DNA of 64,000 nucleotides from Boswellia sacra (GCA_013180625.2 SNVD02007445.1:186001-250000), one strand, 5' to 3'. Shown: positions 1 to 12,922, numbered from the stretch's first letter. The notes: generated by a model from the sequence alone, not told the origin. Program-made: numbers and translations.

Positions 1-32
1 CTTTCTTTCTTTCTTTTTTTTTTTTTTTTTTT
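1..32. repeat. CTTT/poly-T tract
   Basis: A pyrimidine tract of CTTT units runs into a long T run. It lies within an intron of the SMG9 gene that is cut by the left window edge. Confidence 0.8.
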
Positions 33-351
33 GGTTTTTTCTCCTCCAGATTAAACAGGTGTTTAATGTTTAAGTGTTGATAATGTTACTGCTTGCTACT
101 TGTTTTAATTCTGCTTTAGAGATTAGAAAATGGTTGTTTTTTATTTTATTTTTACTATTTTTTTGTGGCAGCATATATCAAGGAAACTATTAAAAGTCGT
201 AGTCATCCTGTGAATAATACTTAATTAATGTCCTATATTCGTCATTCTTGTCTATGCTGTGTTTCTTTGTGCTTAAGATTCAGCTTTGCTTCATTAGATG
301 GGGATATAATATATTGAAATTATAGTAATGGATTTTTAATTTGATATGCAG

Positions 352-3294
352 CCTGTTTTATGTTCCTCTGTTTTAGCAGAGATGATGAGACCTGATGGCA
401 CGTCCACAGTTCCAGTTCTAGGTGGTGAATCATTATCTGCTGAGTTGGCTCATGAACTTATGAATATCCAGGTAACTGCAGAAAGTGTATTGATTTCATT
501 GTTGAAAGGAACACTTAATAATTTTCTACAATATGATTAGTTTTCTTTGCTATTAGCATGTTCTGATTATTCTTGAAAGTGAATTATCTAATAAATTAAT
601 ATTTTTCCTGTTTACTGCAAGGAATCCTTCTAGCTTGGTGTTCTCCTGTCTTCCATTTGTCATATTTTGCTGGTAGTATCTGAGGGATTCCATGATAATA
701 ATATGTGGCGTTTGATGTCAACAGTAATGTTCTTTCCTTGAGCTCTGCTGTTTCTCAGTAATTGTTTTATGTTCCAACTATCTAATGCTGTTTATTTTCA
801 AAAGTTCCTGTTTTATGTCTAGAGTTCAATCAATGTACTTCAGAAAATTTTGGCTTTTGTTATGTTTCCTTGTTTAATTAATGCACAGATTTTGTGATGC
901 GGCTAGTACTGATTTTGCAAGCTAACGTTTTGTATTCGAATGTTGATGGTTTGGATTCTTGGTTCTTCCATGTATGGTTCCACTGCAAAATTTATGATCC
1001 TCAAGCTTTCTGCTCTATTTGTTGGTGGAATTATGAATAGGAAGTGCATCGTTTTTGAAGGAAAAAGGAAAGATAAAATAAAATAAAATTCTGGCACTAC
1101 GTGAGTTATCTTTTGGTGAAATTCTTAGGTTGGGGTGGCTACCTTGTATTCTTAACTATGATGCTCCTGTCATTCATCATGAATTATCCTGTTGCAGTCA
1201 AAACATTAGTTCCTTAGTTAACTATTAATAAGTTCTTATTGGCACTGGCAACAAAGATAATCGACATGTTGTTTGCAAATGCAGTGGAGCTTTTTAATAA
1301 ACCCTGTCATCTCATTTACACGATTGGCTTTTGGGCTTGTCATTATATTTGTAGTTTTTGTGGGCTTATTCTCTTGATTGCTTGTCCTTTGTAATAAAAG
1401 ACCGATCCTTGAGTGGTTGAATTTAAAAAAGCATGGAAGTATGAAGGGTCAAGGACAATATTGAGGTAGTAAAATTGAACTTGTGACTTACAAGATAGAA
1501 GATGCCTTACACCGGGAAATCATTCAAAACTATTGACTCTAAGTTGCAATGAGGAGAAGAGGGAGGGCAGAATGGATAAAAGTTGTATATTGAAGAACTA
1601 TCTCACTTCTTTTATTCAAGAGAGTAAAACAACAAATGCTTTTAATGTTCCAGTTCCTTTACTGTATTGGTAAATCAGAATTGGATAATACATATATGAG
1701 TTATGAATATTTTACTGGTTTCGAATATTTTTTTAAGTGCTATTGAAATGCATATTTTAGTCAGGAATCTCTACTGGCACTTTGTCGATATAACCATAAT
1801 CTAGTTTGGAACTAATTTTCATAATCATTATCTACTTGGGAAAAACTAATTTTGATAATCCTCAATAGATTTTATGATTCTGTTTTCAATTATTTGCAGG
1901 TTGACCTTTTGAAACATGGAATACCTGATCCATCTTCTTTGACGGGTTCCCATTCACAGAGCAATAATTTGGGGTCTGAAAAAGAAAACAAAGATAAAGC
2001 AAATGAAGTTGAGGAGTACATGGCAACTCCAATTTTTGTGCATACAAAGTGAGTAACCTCTTCTCAGCACCGAATGAAGCCGTAAAATGAGTAATCATAC
2101 CTTAAAAGGCTGTTGATAGCAAATTAAGCATAGGATGCTTTGATGGAATTTAGAATCTATATTTTAGTAGTTAATTCGGGAATTCAATAATATGAGCCAG
2201 ATTTGTTGCTTGTTTTACTTGATTTGATTTTACTAATTTAGATCAGGTTAAGATTTCCATTACTCTTTTCTAGGATTGACCACTAGGTATACATAGAGCT
2301 GCAGTTTCTGTTCTGTTTTAGAATATATTGATTATTGAAATAGAGAAGACCAGAGTTTCTCTCCCAATTTCCTTTGGTCTCTAATTATCCAATTTATCTT
2401 CATGTTCTTTTCACCTTTATCTATATGAAATTGTTTTCTTGTAGTGTATCATGCTTTAGGAGAAAAGTGTGGGGATGGGATATGTCTAGCAGCAATAGGA
2501 ACATTTCTTGTCAGTGGTGTCAGCATATGAAGAAATTTATTATCATAAAATTTTTCTTTGTAATTTTAGGTCTAATGATTTCTACATTGCAGTTCTGAAT
2601 CATTGAAGATTGTTATAATAAAGTAACTCGATTATGCAGAGAAGGCAAGAGCTGAGTACAAGCAACTCATTTATTTTTTGTCACTGTTTGTAGAGTCCAA
2701 GATCAAGATCTTTCCCCACAAACATGTATTAAACTGAGAAGGGCTCTGGCACAATATTTTAGAACCTCTTCATTTGTAAGGGACAAATGTGGAAATGCAG
2801 TCAAAGATCCTGTAAATGCTGTTAATCAGAGCATTGATGCAGATTCAAAACTGCCAACTTTATTTATGATCCCATCTAAGAGCAAAGATGATTACCCAAG
2901 TGCTTTGTATGAAAGTTACATTTCCACACTATGGAAACTGCGGAATCAGGTCTCTCTCTATCAAACATCTGCATGCACAACAAACATGCATACAAGATTC
3001 GAGTCTTGCCTCTTGAATGTTCAGTCACACGTTTTCATTGGCATGATTATACATTTTGAATCGTCCATAAGTTCTAAAATTTTTTTGTTGCTTTGTGAAC
3101 CATACGAGTGCTCAATTCAAAGTTGTTATTATTTGCTTCAGGTCTTATCCATGAAATGCCCTTCTTTTGCGAAGACTGTTTCTGAACGTGAGTGGTTGAA
3201 AAATTCTGCCAAGATATGGGAACTCGTAAAAAGCTCTCCAATCATCACAGAGTATAGCAAAATGCTTCAAAACTCTGGTATGTTTAGGAGGTAG
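352..3294 (+). CDS. SMG9: SMG9-like nonsense-mediated mRNA decay factor, 3' exons only
   Basis: Five exons can be joined in frame: 352-471, 634-723, 1900-2048, 2694-2949 and 3142-3294, all with GT/AG borders, ending at a TAG stop. The first encodes a stretch beginning PVLCSSVLAEMMRPDG, matching the SMG9 segment after 'LLDTQ'. The second encodes LGVLLSSICHILLVVSEGFH, a hydrophobic strand of the G-like fold. The last has the family C-terminus: EREWLKNSAKIWELVKSS, then ITEYSKMLQ, close to the end of human SMG9. In animals SMG9 pairs with SMG8 to control the SMG1 kinase, which phosphorylates UPF1 during nonsense-mediated decay. That role is established for the family and inferred here. The N-terminal half lies left of the window. 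No lesion is seen, so the gene is probably functional. The identification rests on remembered family sequence. Confidence 0.82.
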
Positions 3295-4437
3295 TCAGGC
3301 CCAAAATGACCTAACTTTGCCTTTCCCTGAGATAACAAAGTTGGTGCTTTGTTGATAATTTTGTCAGAAGCTAACTTTTGCTCATGTTCTGTTTATGTCG
3401 AATGGTGATGTATCGATTTGATAACCATGCTTCTTATCGATTAGGGCCCTACATGTTTGAAAGTAACTTGTACTATAAGATTTGATTCATTGATGCTTCA
3501 ATCATTTTCTCTTCTAAACTTCTTATTTATGCGGTATGCCAAAGAGGATGATTGGTTTGTTTTGTGAAGCTGCTACAATTTGAAACCCGCTATTAGAAGC
3601 TCGATGTACAACAGGTATGACGTGTTATGACGGAAGTTTTACCATGTTATAATGATGATAAAATCACAAGCTTGTTCTTGGTTATGTCAAATATCAACGA
3701 TTATTATTGCAACCTATTGGCGATCATTGGAGTAGGATAGAAAAGCAAAGCTATTATTGGAATATGATAGAGAAGCCCCGGGAACCTGCAAGAGAAATAA
3801 CACACAGAACTCTTGCATTTGATCTACCAATGTTTATGTCATTTTAGTCCAAAGGGGCATCTTCGCAGATATATCCTGACTTGCACTAATTAATGAGGTT
3901 AATAATATTTTCTTTATGTTATAAAATAATTAGAAATACTTAAGGTGTTAAATGAATTTCAAATACAAAAATAGTAATGATAAAATGAATTTTAACAAAT
4001 GCATAAACATATATCATTGCAAATATTCTAATCATATCACTCGTACGTCTCATAAAATTCCCTGTCGCGGCAGGTCCTACCCGATAAAATTTGTAGAGTG
4101 TTTAAACGATTTATGGCCCTTTTGGTTATTATTCAGACGCTTTGCAAGGCCATAAAAACAATCAATCTTGGAAGAGAACCCGCATTTTTTTTCAAATAAG
4201 AAAAAGAAAATACAAATTCCAATGTCCCTCTACCCGTGTTTGCCCCCCTGTGTTCTCATATAGAGAAAAATTCATCAAAAAAGAGAACCAAAACCAATGC
4301 ATTATGATACAACTGATTAAAATACAACTTAATTAAGTTATATATCAACTATCAAATATCCCAAGCAAATCTGTCTCACCCTTCTCCTTCCCTTAGAAAC
4401 AATATAACCTGAGGCAATTAGATTGTGTTTCCTTGTA
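3295..4437. other. Intergenic, convergent 3' ends
   Basis: SMG9 (+) and the lysine-rich protein gene (-) end toward each other here. The stretch is AT-rich, with plausible 3' untranslated sequence after 3294. Short open frames at 3952-4336 have no recognisable similarity. No transposon ends were seen. Confidence 0.5.
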
Positions 4438-6035
4438 CTATTCTACCATGGAATCTACTGAAGCTTCCGCAGCAGCTGGTTGTGACGTTGACTTGCTCTT
4501 CTTACCTGCACAATCAGTAACATATGAGTACAACGCATATATACAAGTTGAGAAGAAACCAAAATATGGAGGAAGAGTGATAACTCACCTTTGCGCTTCA
4601 AATGTTTATGTTTAAGCTTCAACGCCTTTTTCATGTGAAATTTTGTCAATGTTTTGTTGGTGTCTTTGGATGGACCTATTCCATATATGTGAAGTTAATC
4701 ACCTTTGGCTTAAGATGTAATGCAGACACATTCAGTTGCTATGTTATCAAATTGATGAACCATTAAATAGTATGCACAAACTTGATTCTAAGCAAAAGCC
4801 TAACATCAGTGATTTTAATGGCTCAATAAAGATGGCTCCAGGCATAGCATAACAGAGAAAATAAAACCAAGATAATGCTTTTTATTAAAGCAGAAAAGAT
4901 ACCATTAAAAGTTGTTTCAAAGATGAATTTATCGGGCTCATATGAAATTTATATAACCCGTTGGTTATTTATCCAATGTGTATGGGACCAGTCTCTTTTA
5001 CATAACTAATCATATTATGAAAGCCATTATAACTCAAATAAAATACTAACAAAAACACTTAGTTTAATATGAATAATCACTTAATTATTTAACTAGTTTT
5101 CATTTAAATTGGATTTAGATAACTTATGGGTAATTCTAAAAAGTGTTCCCTAAAGAAGTGTTCATTCTCATTCTTACAATCATTAATCTACCTTGAAAAT
5201 TAAGATTTTTATTAAAAAAGATTATTGAATATGGCAAAATAATTAATTTCTTAAGTAAATTAATCTATATTTCTTAGTCCAATCTACCCTAAAGAATTAG
5301 TTCGGTCCAATCCAAGAAATTTTATCCCATGTAACAAACACAGCATTAACTGTAACATGAATTACAGTATCCACCTTAACTTTCCTGCCTAATCAACGTC
5401 ATGGACAAAGAATAACGAATCATCAAGCCCCAACCACTAACGGTGCAGCCACGTTAGGATTGGCTAATCCAAAATGCTTAGCTCCATCATCAGAATATCC
5501 TCTAGTGTTAGAGGTGCCCAAATTTGTACTAAAAGAATCTTCCATCTCATCGTAAATCCACTTTTGACCAACATCGATAACTCAAAACCCTTTATTTAAT
5601 TTTATTTTCAGATAAAGATACAAGCATTTTAATCCAAATTACAAGCAAAACTAACCGAACAAACCATATAGCCAAGAACACCAATTAAGTACATATACAA
5701 CCTACCTTCAGCAACAGCCATCTCCACATCTTCCATAGTCACCAGACCACTCGCCACAGCCTCCTTTTGCTCCTGTCACATATCACACAAACGAACAACA
5801 ACCCATGTTATATTTTTAGACCTAAAATCAGAATATAACTTCCAAAGAAAGCACAACCCATCATAGCACATACTCTGCGCCATTTCTTGAAGAGCTTCCG
5901 CTGGCGCTTGCCGGACACAGAGAGGTTCTGAGGCTTGTTCGTGAGCTTCCCAGTTTTTGGGTCTCCATGTATCGCTCTCTTTCGCTGTGCTTTCTCTGCT
6001 CTCTTCCTCTTCATCACCACATTGTACTTGGCCAT
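4438..6035 (-). CDS. Small lysine-rich protein, 127 aa, C11orf98-like, likely nucleolar
   Basis: Four exons on the minus strand join in frame: 5874-6035, 5706-5772, 4589-4675 and 4438-4505. Together they make 384 nt, or 127 codons plus TAG, with GT/AG borders throughout. The protein begins MAKYNVVMKRKRAEKAQRKR, has a central SGKRQRKLFKKWRR then EQKEAVASGLVTMEDVEM, and a basic tail TKFHMKKALKLKHKHLKRK. The SGK-(R/K)-RKLL core resembles human C11orf98, a small basic protein of poorly known function. I chose the ATG at 6035. An in-frame ATG at 6062 would add nine residues (MEAETREGE), but the family start as remembered is MAKYN. The basic composition and the telo-box/site II promoter suggest ribosome biogenesis, which is inference. 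The long intron 2 (4676-5705) is AT-rich and contains no clear insertion. Confidence 0.75.
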
Positions 6036-6068
6036 CTCTCCTTCCCTTGTTTCGGCTTCCAATTCGAA

Positions 6069-6188
6069 AAACCCTAACGTTAAGGAAGCTGCAACCTTTT
6101 AATGATGAATGGAGAAGTTCTGGGCTTTGTTTTGGGCCTGTTTTGGTAATCAGCCAAGGCCAGATATACGGGCCTAAGCCGCGGCCCA
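6069..6188 (-). promoter_or_regulatory. Telo-box and site II motifs upstream of the lysine-rich protein gene
   Basis: A perfect telo-box (AAACCCTAA on the plus strand) lies at 6069-6077, about 35 bp before the ATG. Site II-type TGGGCC/GGCCCA motifs follow upstream at 6133-6138 and 6183-6188, with a related TGGGCT at 6121. In Arabidopsis this pairing marks promoters of ribosomal-protein and ribosome-biogenesis genes. The motifs are seen directly; function is inferred. Confidence 0.6.
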
Positions 6189-6819
6189 TGTCTGGATAAT
6201 TTGGTAATCCTGTTAAGGTTAGGTCATTGAAATGCCTATGTTTGCCCTGTGCACTGTGTAATTTTAAAGATTAAAATATCGATTATTTGGACTTAATTTT
6301 TTCTTTTTTCCCTTGATAGAAATTTTAATTGATTTAGATATGTAATTCTCAAGGCTAGGTAGGCAGAGTGGAACAAATAAGTCACAGTGGTTTAAACTCT
6401 AAAGCAGAATATATATAGAGTAATTAACATTGATACTTCTATAGTTTAGATGAAATAACATTTCTCTTCAATCTTCGGTAAAGTGATATAAAGACCCTTA
6501 TTTTCCAATTATTGTTATGCAATCCGTTAAATCTAAAAAAAAAAGACAAATTTGTCCTTATTTTTCTTGTTGAAAATATTATAATAATGAAAAGTTTTTT
6601 TTTATTTCTGTTTATAATAATGAGAAGGTTTTTTTTTTTAAAATTTATTTCTACTGCTAAAATGGTAAGGGTGGGCAATGTTGCAAGACTCAAACCTAAG
6701 CCATATTGAGGAGGAGTATGACTCCACCAAGCCGAATCTTAGAGATATTGTTGCATTTTGACTTAATACAAAAATGTTGCAGCAAAACATGTGAGAAATA
6801 GCGAATACTAATAATCAAA

Positions 6820-7190
6820 AATTGTAGCACCTCTTTTATTTATTTAAGCATAATCCTTAAAAATAAAAATTCTACAAGAGAAAATGATAGTTTAAATGTT
6901 TTTCTTAAAATTTTTATTTTAATTTGAAAATGTTAATCTACCATTTTCCCCTTATATACCATTTATTTTAATTTGAAAAATAAAAAGTTAATAGAGAAAA
7001 TGGTAGTTTAAATGGTACTTATTTCAAATTAAAATAAATGATAGTTAAGGAGAAAATGGTATTTAAAATTTCTAAATTAAAATAAAAATTTAAAAAAATT
7101 TAAATTACAATTTTTTTATGAAATTTTTATTTTTAAAGATTTTACTAAATACTCTTTCAAAAAAAAATGGTGCTATAATTTTTAATTATT
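6820..7190. mobile_element. MITE of about 370 bp, nested
   Basis: The ends are inverted repeats: ATAATCAAAAATTGTAGCACC on the left and GGTGCTATAATTTTTAATTATT on the right. Inside, AGAGAAAATGGTAGTTTAAATG-type blocks recur in both orientations, so the whole element is nearly palindromic. It is non-coding. The superfamily is uncertain because the duplication is too AT-rich to place. Confidence 0.55.
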
Positions 7191-7349
7191 ATTGTTTGCT
7201 AGTTTTGACATGTGTTGTTGAGGGTTTTTCTGATATTTAATTAAATTAAGTCAAGATGCCTTTTTGCTTTTAATGCTTGGCCTGGAGGAGCTAGCACATT
7301 GTTTCCCCGCACATCGCCTAGGTTCGGGTATTGCCATTGTCATTTTAAC

Positions 7350-8288
7350 TAGGGGTGTTCATAATCTAATCCAATCCACTCAAATCAATTGATCCAATCC
7401 AAACCAATCCAATTTTGATTGAATTTAATCAATTGACGGATTGGATTGGATTGAAATTTTTGAGAACCAAATTAATTGGATCGGATAATGGATCTTATTA
7501 TAAAAATCTATCATAAACCAATCCAATCCAAATAATAGATAATAAAATTAACTATAAAATATCTAAAAACTAAAATTAACATTTGATGATCATTGAGGTA
7601 ATGCATCTGTACTATATGTAATTGGAAAGTATAAATATAACTTAGTTATTATTATTTTTTTATTTTATGAATTGTTTTTTCATGTCAATTATATTTATCT
7701 CAGTATAAAAACTATTAGTTACTTATTATTTATTTATTCATGTTTGTAAGGCATTCTTTAATATACATGGACGACATTGAGTTAATACAATTATGTAGTA
7801 ATAAATTTTTCTAAGTTCTATTTTATGCATGGTAGCTTATTGCATGGAGTCCTAAAAATTTATTTAAATTACAATATTTGTATTGGAATGATTTAAATTT
7901 TTATTGCTGTTTTTAGTTAGGAACATTAATCAATTTATAAATGAATTTTTATTTATTATATTATGGTTTACCAATATTTTAATTTGTTTGGTAACTTCAT
8001 GTTATCATTATTTTTATATAATAACTTATGTTTATTATTGGATCATATTGGAATTTTCTTTTTTCTTTTTTAGATTTTTTAAAGTTCGAATTGGATTTGA
8101 TTGAATCGGATCGGATGATTTTTTTTAAATCGGATTGGATTGAATTTCAATCTTTAATTGGATCGGATTGGATTGAATTTCAATCTTTAATTGGATCGGA
8201 TTGGATTGAAAAATTTGTAAACTGATCATTATTAGATTGGATTTGTTATTAGTTAAATCCATCGGATTTAAACCGACGAACACTCTTA
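7350..8288. mobile_element. hAT-like non-autonomous element, copy A (939 bp)
   Basis: The ends are TAGGGGTGTTC on the left and a degenerate GAACACTCTTA on the right, flanked by 8-bp duplications ATTTTAAC / ATTTTAGC (7 of 8). The subterminal sequence is packed with TTGGATTGGAT / ATCCAATCC motifs. The interior is AT-rich and non-coding; short frames at 7904-8225 only read through the repeats. It is the same family as 59882-60761 in opposite orientation. Confidence 0.8.
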
Positions 8289-8530
8289 ATTTTAGCAAAT
8301 AGAAAAAAATTCATTATTTAATATTCTTTAATAAGACAAATGAGGGCAAAAAAAAATCTTATATTATAATATTCTTTAATAATACAAATGAGAATAAATT
8401 TGTCTTTTCATCTTAGATTTAACGATTGCATAATAGCAATTAGGAGATGAGGATTTGTATATTACTTCACCGAAAGTCAAAAAAAAAGTATTGCTTTACT
8501 CAAACTATAGGAGTGTCAACGTTAATTACT

Positions 8531-10169
8531 GAGTATATATAGTGAAAATTAGGAGTATATATTATTTGATAATAGAAATAAAATACAATTTGAAAAGCTA
8601 AGATCAACCAAAATCAAAATAAAAATTAGACCACTAAGCAGGAACACCGAGACATCGTTGTTCTCAACAAATTATTAATAAAGTGGAAAGAGATATATTG
8701 CTATAGATCAAATCATGACATATATTTGTATTAGTCTTTACTCATGTTTTCAAATATTTAACTAACATCACAAAACAAAATTGTGTTGTATAAACTTGGC
8801 AATGTCATTCTATCAGCCACTGACAAGAGCACATAATATTAAATTCTCTAAGTCATCATTAGAATAACAAATTGAGTGAGCATATGTAAACCCATAAACT
8901 TTTTATTAACAACTATTATTTTACCATCTATTTATGATCGTTAAAATAATTATCAGAAATAAAAATTACTAACACCAAAATAATTTTTTTTAAATGATAG
9001 TGCTACCTAAGAAACATCAAATAATATAAATAATTGAGGGAGGTTTTTGTACCATATATATTACTCTACATATTATAGACTGCTACAAGAAGTTCGAAGA
9101 TTTTACTTTTCCATATTTCTTGATTTGCAATTTTCAAAATGAAATGCAAATTGAAACTAATTTCCTGAAAAATAAATTCGTCTTGGGCCTATTGTCATTA
9201 ACAACTTAAATAATTTTGACAAAACAAATAAATGATTCAACCCATTATTATATTGATTCAGAGCATTTTAATTAGCAAAGAAAACCTTTTTGTTGCTCTA
9301 GTATGGCAACGCTTCCTTTAACAGCAACTGTAGAAGACAATGCAGAAGACACTGTATGGGAGAAGCTTTAGCAATCATTTATCCTAATTTGAAAAGTAGA
9401 AGTATCAGTGTTTTAATTAATTTATAAATTATGTTGTTTAATTTCCTCCAAGAACCTAATTAGTTTTAAATAAAAAAGATAAGTTTATTAAGGGTAATTT
9501 TTATATAAGCATTTGAAATCTAAATTAAAAAATGTAGATATTTATTGGCAAGCAAAATCTTTAAAAGATTATATATATTTATTTGAACTTAAAAGCTGGG
9601 ATCCTTATATAAAATTATCACACTTAACATATTGGTTGGAAACTAAGTCATGCAGATACAAAACGCAATAATGATAACTTCTTGAAATTCTCTAAACAAT
9701 GTAACAAGTCATGGAAACCCAATGACTAATGCTCATGTGTAATTGGATTTATATCACCACTAACAAATGAAGTATAAAATAATTAAGTTTGGTTTAATAT
9801 ATATATATATATACACACACACACGCACACACACACATTTTATAAAAGTTTTTCTAGTTCTCTACCGAACAATGTAATAAAATTATATACCTGGATTTTG
9901 TAAATCTTTTTTATTTATTAAAAATCATTTTACTTGTCCAGTTGATGAAAATATAATTAGTTGATAGTTTACATAGAGCAACTAGTAAGCTATCCAGTCC
10001 AGGCTATGTTAATTTAAGGTCTGGGAGGTTTCTTTCAGCAAATCTCAGGCCTGAAATGCTGGCTTGGAGTGTCTTTTTCCAAACTTAACTTGATATGATG
10101 CGACATTTAGCTGAAAAATTGTCAATTTATTACATTAGATTATGGTTGATGATAGCAGGATAATATTAT
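8531..10169. other. AT-rich intergenic
   Basis: No gene is recognised. A TA/CA microsatellite lies near 9800-9838. Everything else is AT-rich with no open frame of note. Confidence 0.5.
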
Positions 10170-11063
10170 GGAAATTTACAAGACCGGCCTCCAATCTGAG
10201 GCCTTTGCAAAAATAGGCTCCAAAATGAAAAGCTTTCGCCCTAGCGTGAATTTACCACAATACCCTTTTTATTTGAAACAAAATCAAACTCCTCCGTCGC
10301 AAAAGCGGTCACGTTTACGGGATGAGCCGTAAATTGCTGTTGAAGACTTACAGGATTTCATGAGACAGCGCGACTTCTCTTTGGCATCTTTTTTTTTTTT
10401 TTTTTTGGTTTTTTAAGCCATCTAGGAAAGCTAGTAAATTGCCGTTTTCCTCGTAACTAGCCAAGACGGTCTCGATGTTGAGATTTTGCACTTCTATGAG
10501 AAAGAATCTCACATGGCAGATCACCGGCTGCAGAAGGCATTTAGTTTGAATACTTGACTTGCTCTAAAAGTAGTAATTATCAGAATATAAAATTAACCGA
10601 TCAGACTATACAAAACCGAATGTGGAAGGAATGTCATTAAGTGGAGTCCTTGTAAGGGCATAGGCAAATGTTTGTGTTTTATTTTGAATTTTTTTTGTTG
10701 TGGAAATTGTATGATTTATGAATAGGGGCATTGGGATGCTGAGTTTTGATGTGTGTTTCTGGGTTTAATACTTGTTAAAAAATGAAAGATTGTCAAAGGT
10801 TGGAGAAGAAGTTTGACAGTTTGACGATTGGATGAAGAGTCGTCAGAATCCTATGTCAAACACTCATTGAACTATGTGGAATCATTATCAAATTTGGGTA
10901 TGCTATTGTCGAATAGCATTGCTGAAGTATGTCAAACTATAGAATTGGATAATATGGTTATTATTTAATGAGAGACTATTTGGAGGCTATGTCATGAAAA
11001 TTGTTTCTTCATAAGGCTATTTTTAAAAAGACCCCCAAAATGGAGGCTAATCTGTAAATTTCC
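10170..11063. mobile_element. Terminal-inverted-repeat element, possibly Mutator-like (about 0.9 kb)
   Basis: The left end GGAAATTTACAAGACCGGCC mirrors the right end, read on the minus strand as GGAAATTTACAGATTAGCCT. The mirrored bases continue through CTCC and an AAAATAG block, so the inverted repeats extend about 60 bp with mismatches. The interior is non-coding. The flanks do not show a clear 9-bp duplication, so the boundaries may be off by a few bases. Confidence 0.5.
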
Positions 11064-11789
11064 CGTAAAAAAAGTCTCTCTCTCTATAGTATATAAACTA
11101 TGTATATATATATATATGTATGTATATATGTATAGATACCCACACACACAATTTTTCTCCTATGCGTTCTCCCGGAGTTCTTTAAAATCCGGACCAAAGA
11201 GCTCAACCGATGGACCCCATAGCATTCAATGGTTGAATGCATTCAATAGATATAATTTTCTCTTTTGGTCCTCAAACATCAAAAAGGAAAAACTATTGTG
11301 TTTCCCTAAACATTTAATTGTGTATCATTCTTTATCTTCTCTCTCGTCTATAATCTTTAATGGATTCCTCTCCTCGCTCTTAGGCAGATTTACTTCAAAG
11401 TCAACACTATCTTCTTTCTCTCTCATCTAACGATGTACCATCACAAATGATCCAGAGAGACCTTTTTTTTTTTTAAATTAATTTAGCTTCATATGAGTTA
11501 TGATCAACAACTATTTCCTACCTAGACTTAATTAGGGGTGTTTAAGGTTTCAGTTTGTTGGAATAACAAGAGATAAAAGAAAAAAAAATTAATTGCTTCT
11601 TAATATGACATTTAATTGAAAGAAGACTTGGTTGCATTTTGCTCTTCAAAAGAGGAGGAAAAAAAAAACCTTTCCTGTAATTTCCTATACAACCAAAACT
11701 CTGTTTTATACGTAACATAATTAGAATGATTTTGAAATATATCTTGATAACTTCTTGTAACAAATTGGTGAACCAGTAAATAAGACACA
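11064..11789. other. Intergenic with TA/TG microsatellite
   Basis: An imperfect TATATG/CACACA tract lies near 11100-11150. Open frames at 11116-11430 and 11542-11790 are low-complexity with no recognisable family. Confidence 0.4.
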
Positions 11790-12922
11790 TGTTAGTTTTT
11801 TGCTGTATAGATAGTTAGCAATAACTTAACTAAAAATAGTAAAGTAAAATGGAATAGAAGATTTTACGTGGTTCAGCTATAAACCAGCCTACATCCATAT
11901 GCAGTAAGAGTTACAATCCACTATGCTATATATGTTTACACTTGACTTAAGACTCTTTACAGTGATAGACACCCACTCACTCACAAACCTAATATATTCA
12001 AAGTTGATCAATCTCGATCACAGTCATAGTTCTTCACTCACTTAAGCTTACACAACTCTAATAATACTAACAAATCATATCTGTCCATGTACTCAATACA
12101 CATGAGTCATACACAATCTTAACTCACTCACTCAAAAAAGGTATAAAGCTTTTCACAAAGAAATCAAAAGAAAATGCAATACACTATGCTCTCTATGCGG
12201 CTCACTTGTTTTTGAGTTATTCCACACTTCTTACTTCCATTTTTTGAATGCCTTTTTATATAGGCTATGTAGATTGCTCTATATAGTAAATGATAACAGT
12301 CTCAATCAATATCATAATTTTGTAAAATCTCAAATGATTCAAAAGATATGATTAAATAAAGATCATGTAATATAGGAAAGCATATCTCAATCACTTAGAT
12401 AATTTAACAGGTATATCATAATCATATAATTGATTGACAACCAAAGATATCCTAATTAAAGATGTGATTAGTAATCAAGATAAATACTTATCTCCATGAA
12501 AAGATTAGATATAAATCAATAAAAGATTGGAAGTAATCAATCACATAGATAATTTGCATACATATCCCAATCATATATTTGATTAATAATCAATATAAGT
12601 GCTCGTCAAAATTATCCTTAATCAAATATATAATTGTCAATCAAGATAAGTGTTTAACAAAAAAATCTCAATGTAGATAAAACACTTGTCAACAATATCC
12701 TAATCATGCATCTGATTGATAATTAAGATATTAGCTTCTTATATGACATGGATTTGCAAAAATGCACTCAATCAATTTATCTTTCCTAAAAAAAAAAAAA
12801 TTCATATGAGATAAATATGAAAAAGGAAAGAAATCCTCATTAATATTTTTATCATAAGATGACAAAACACAAATGATGTCATGCACTGTATATGCATGAG
12901 ATGCCACGTGTCAAACACAACA
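11790..12922 (-). mobile_element. Copia LTR (3' LTR of a minus-strand element)
   Basis: On the minus strand the repeat runs TGTTGTGTTTGACACG ... CTAACA, the TG...CA ends of an LTR. Immediately upstream on that strand (12924-12935) is a polypurine tract of the AAAGGGGGAGA type, the priming site next to a 3' LTR. This orients the element right to left. The LTR is about 1133 bp and non-coding. The 5' LTR was not found. Confidence 0.7.

Larger units (their letters stand above)
6419..8530. mobile_element. Long-terminal-inverted-repeat element (Mutator-like?) with nested MITEs
   Basis: The left end (6419 to about 6570) reads AGTAATTAAC, then TTCTATAGTTTAGATGAA, then ATGCAATCCGTTAAATCTAA. The right end (about 8385-8530) carries the same blocks on the opposite strand, giving roughly 140-bp diverged terminal inverted repeats. 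Two other elements sit inside it (6820-7190 and 7350-8288). No transposase is visible. A clean 9-bp target duplication was not found, so the Mutator assignment is tentative. Confidence 0.6.

Noticed and set aside
5776..6189. 137-codon minus-strand frame beginning MGRGLGPYIWPW
   Set aside because: It overlaps exon 1 of the lysine-rich protein gene in another frame and crosses its promoter motifs; no family features.
6665..7330. Possible tRNA-like segments with GGTTCGGGT
   Set aside because: No cloverleaf-compatible arms could be drawn by eye; no tRNA or rRNA genes were found anywhere in the window.
8028..8225. Repeat-rich frame with SLIGSDWIEFQ units
   Set aside because: Translation of the hAT subterminal GGATTGGAT array, not a protein-coding repeat.
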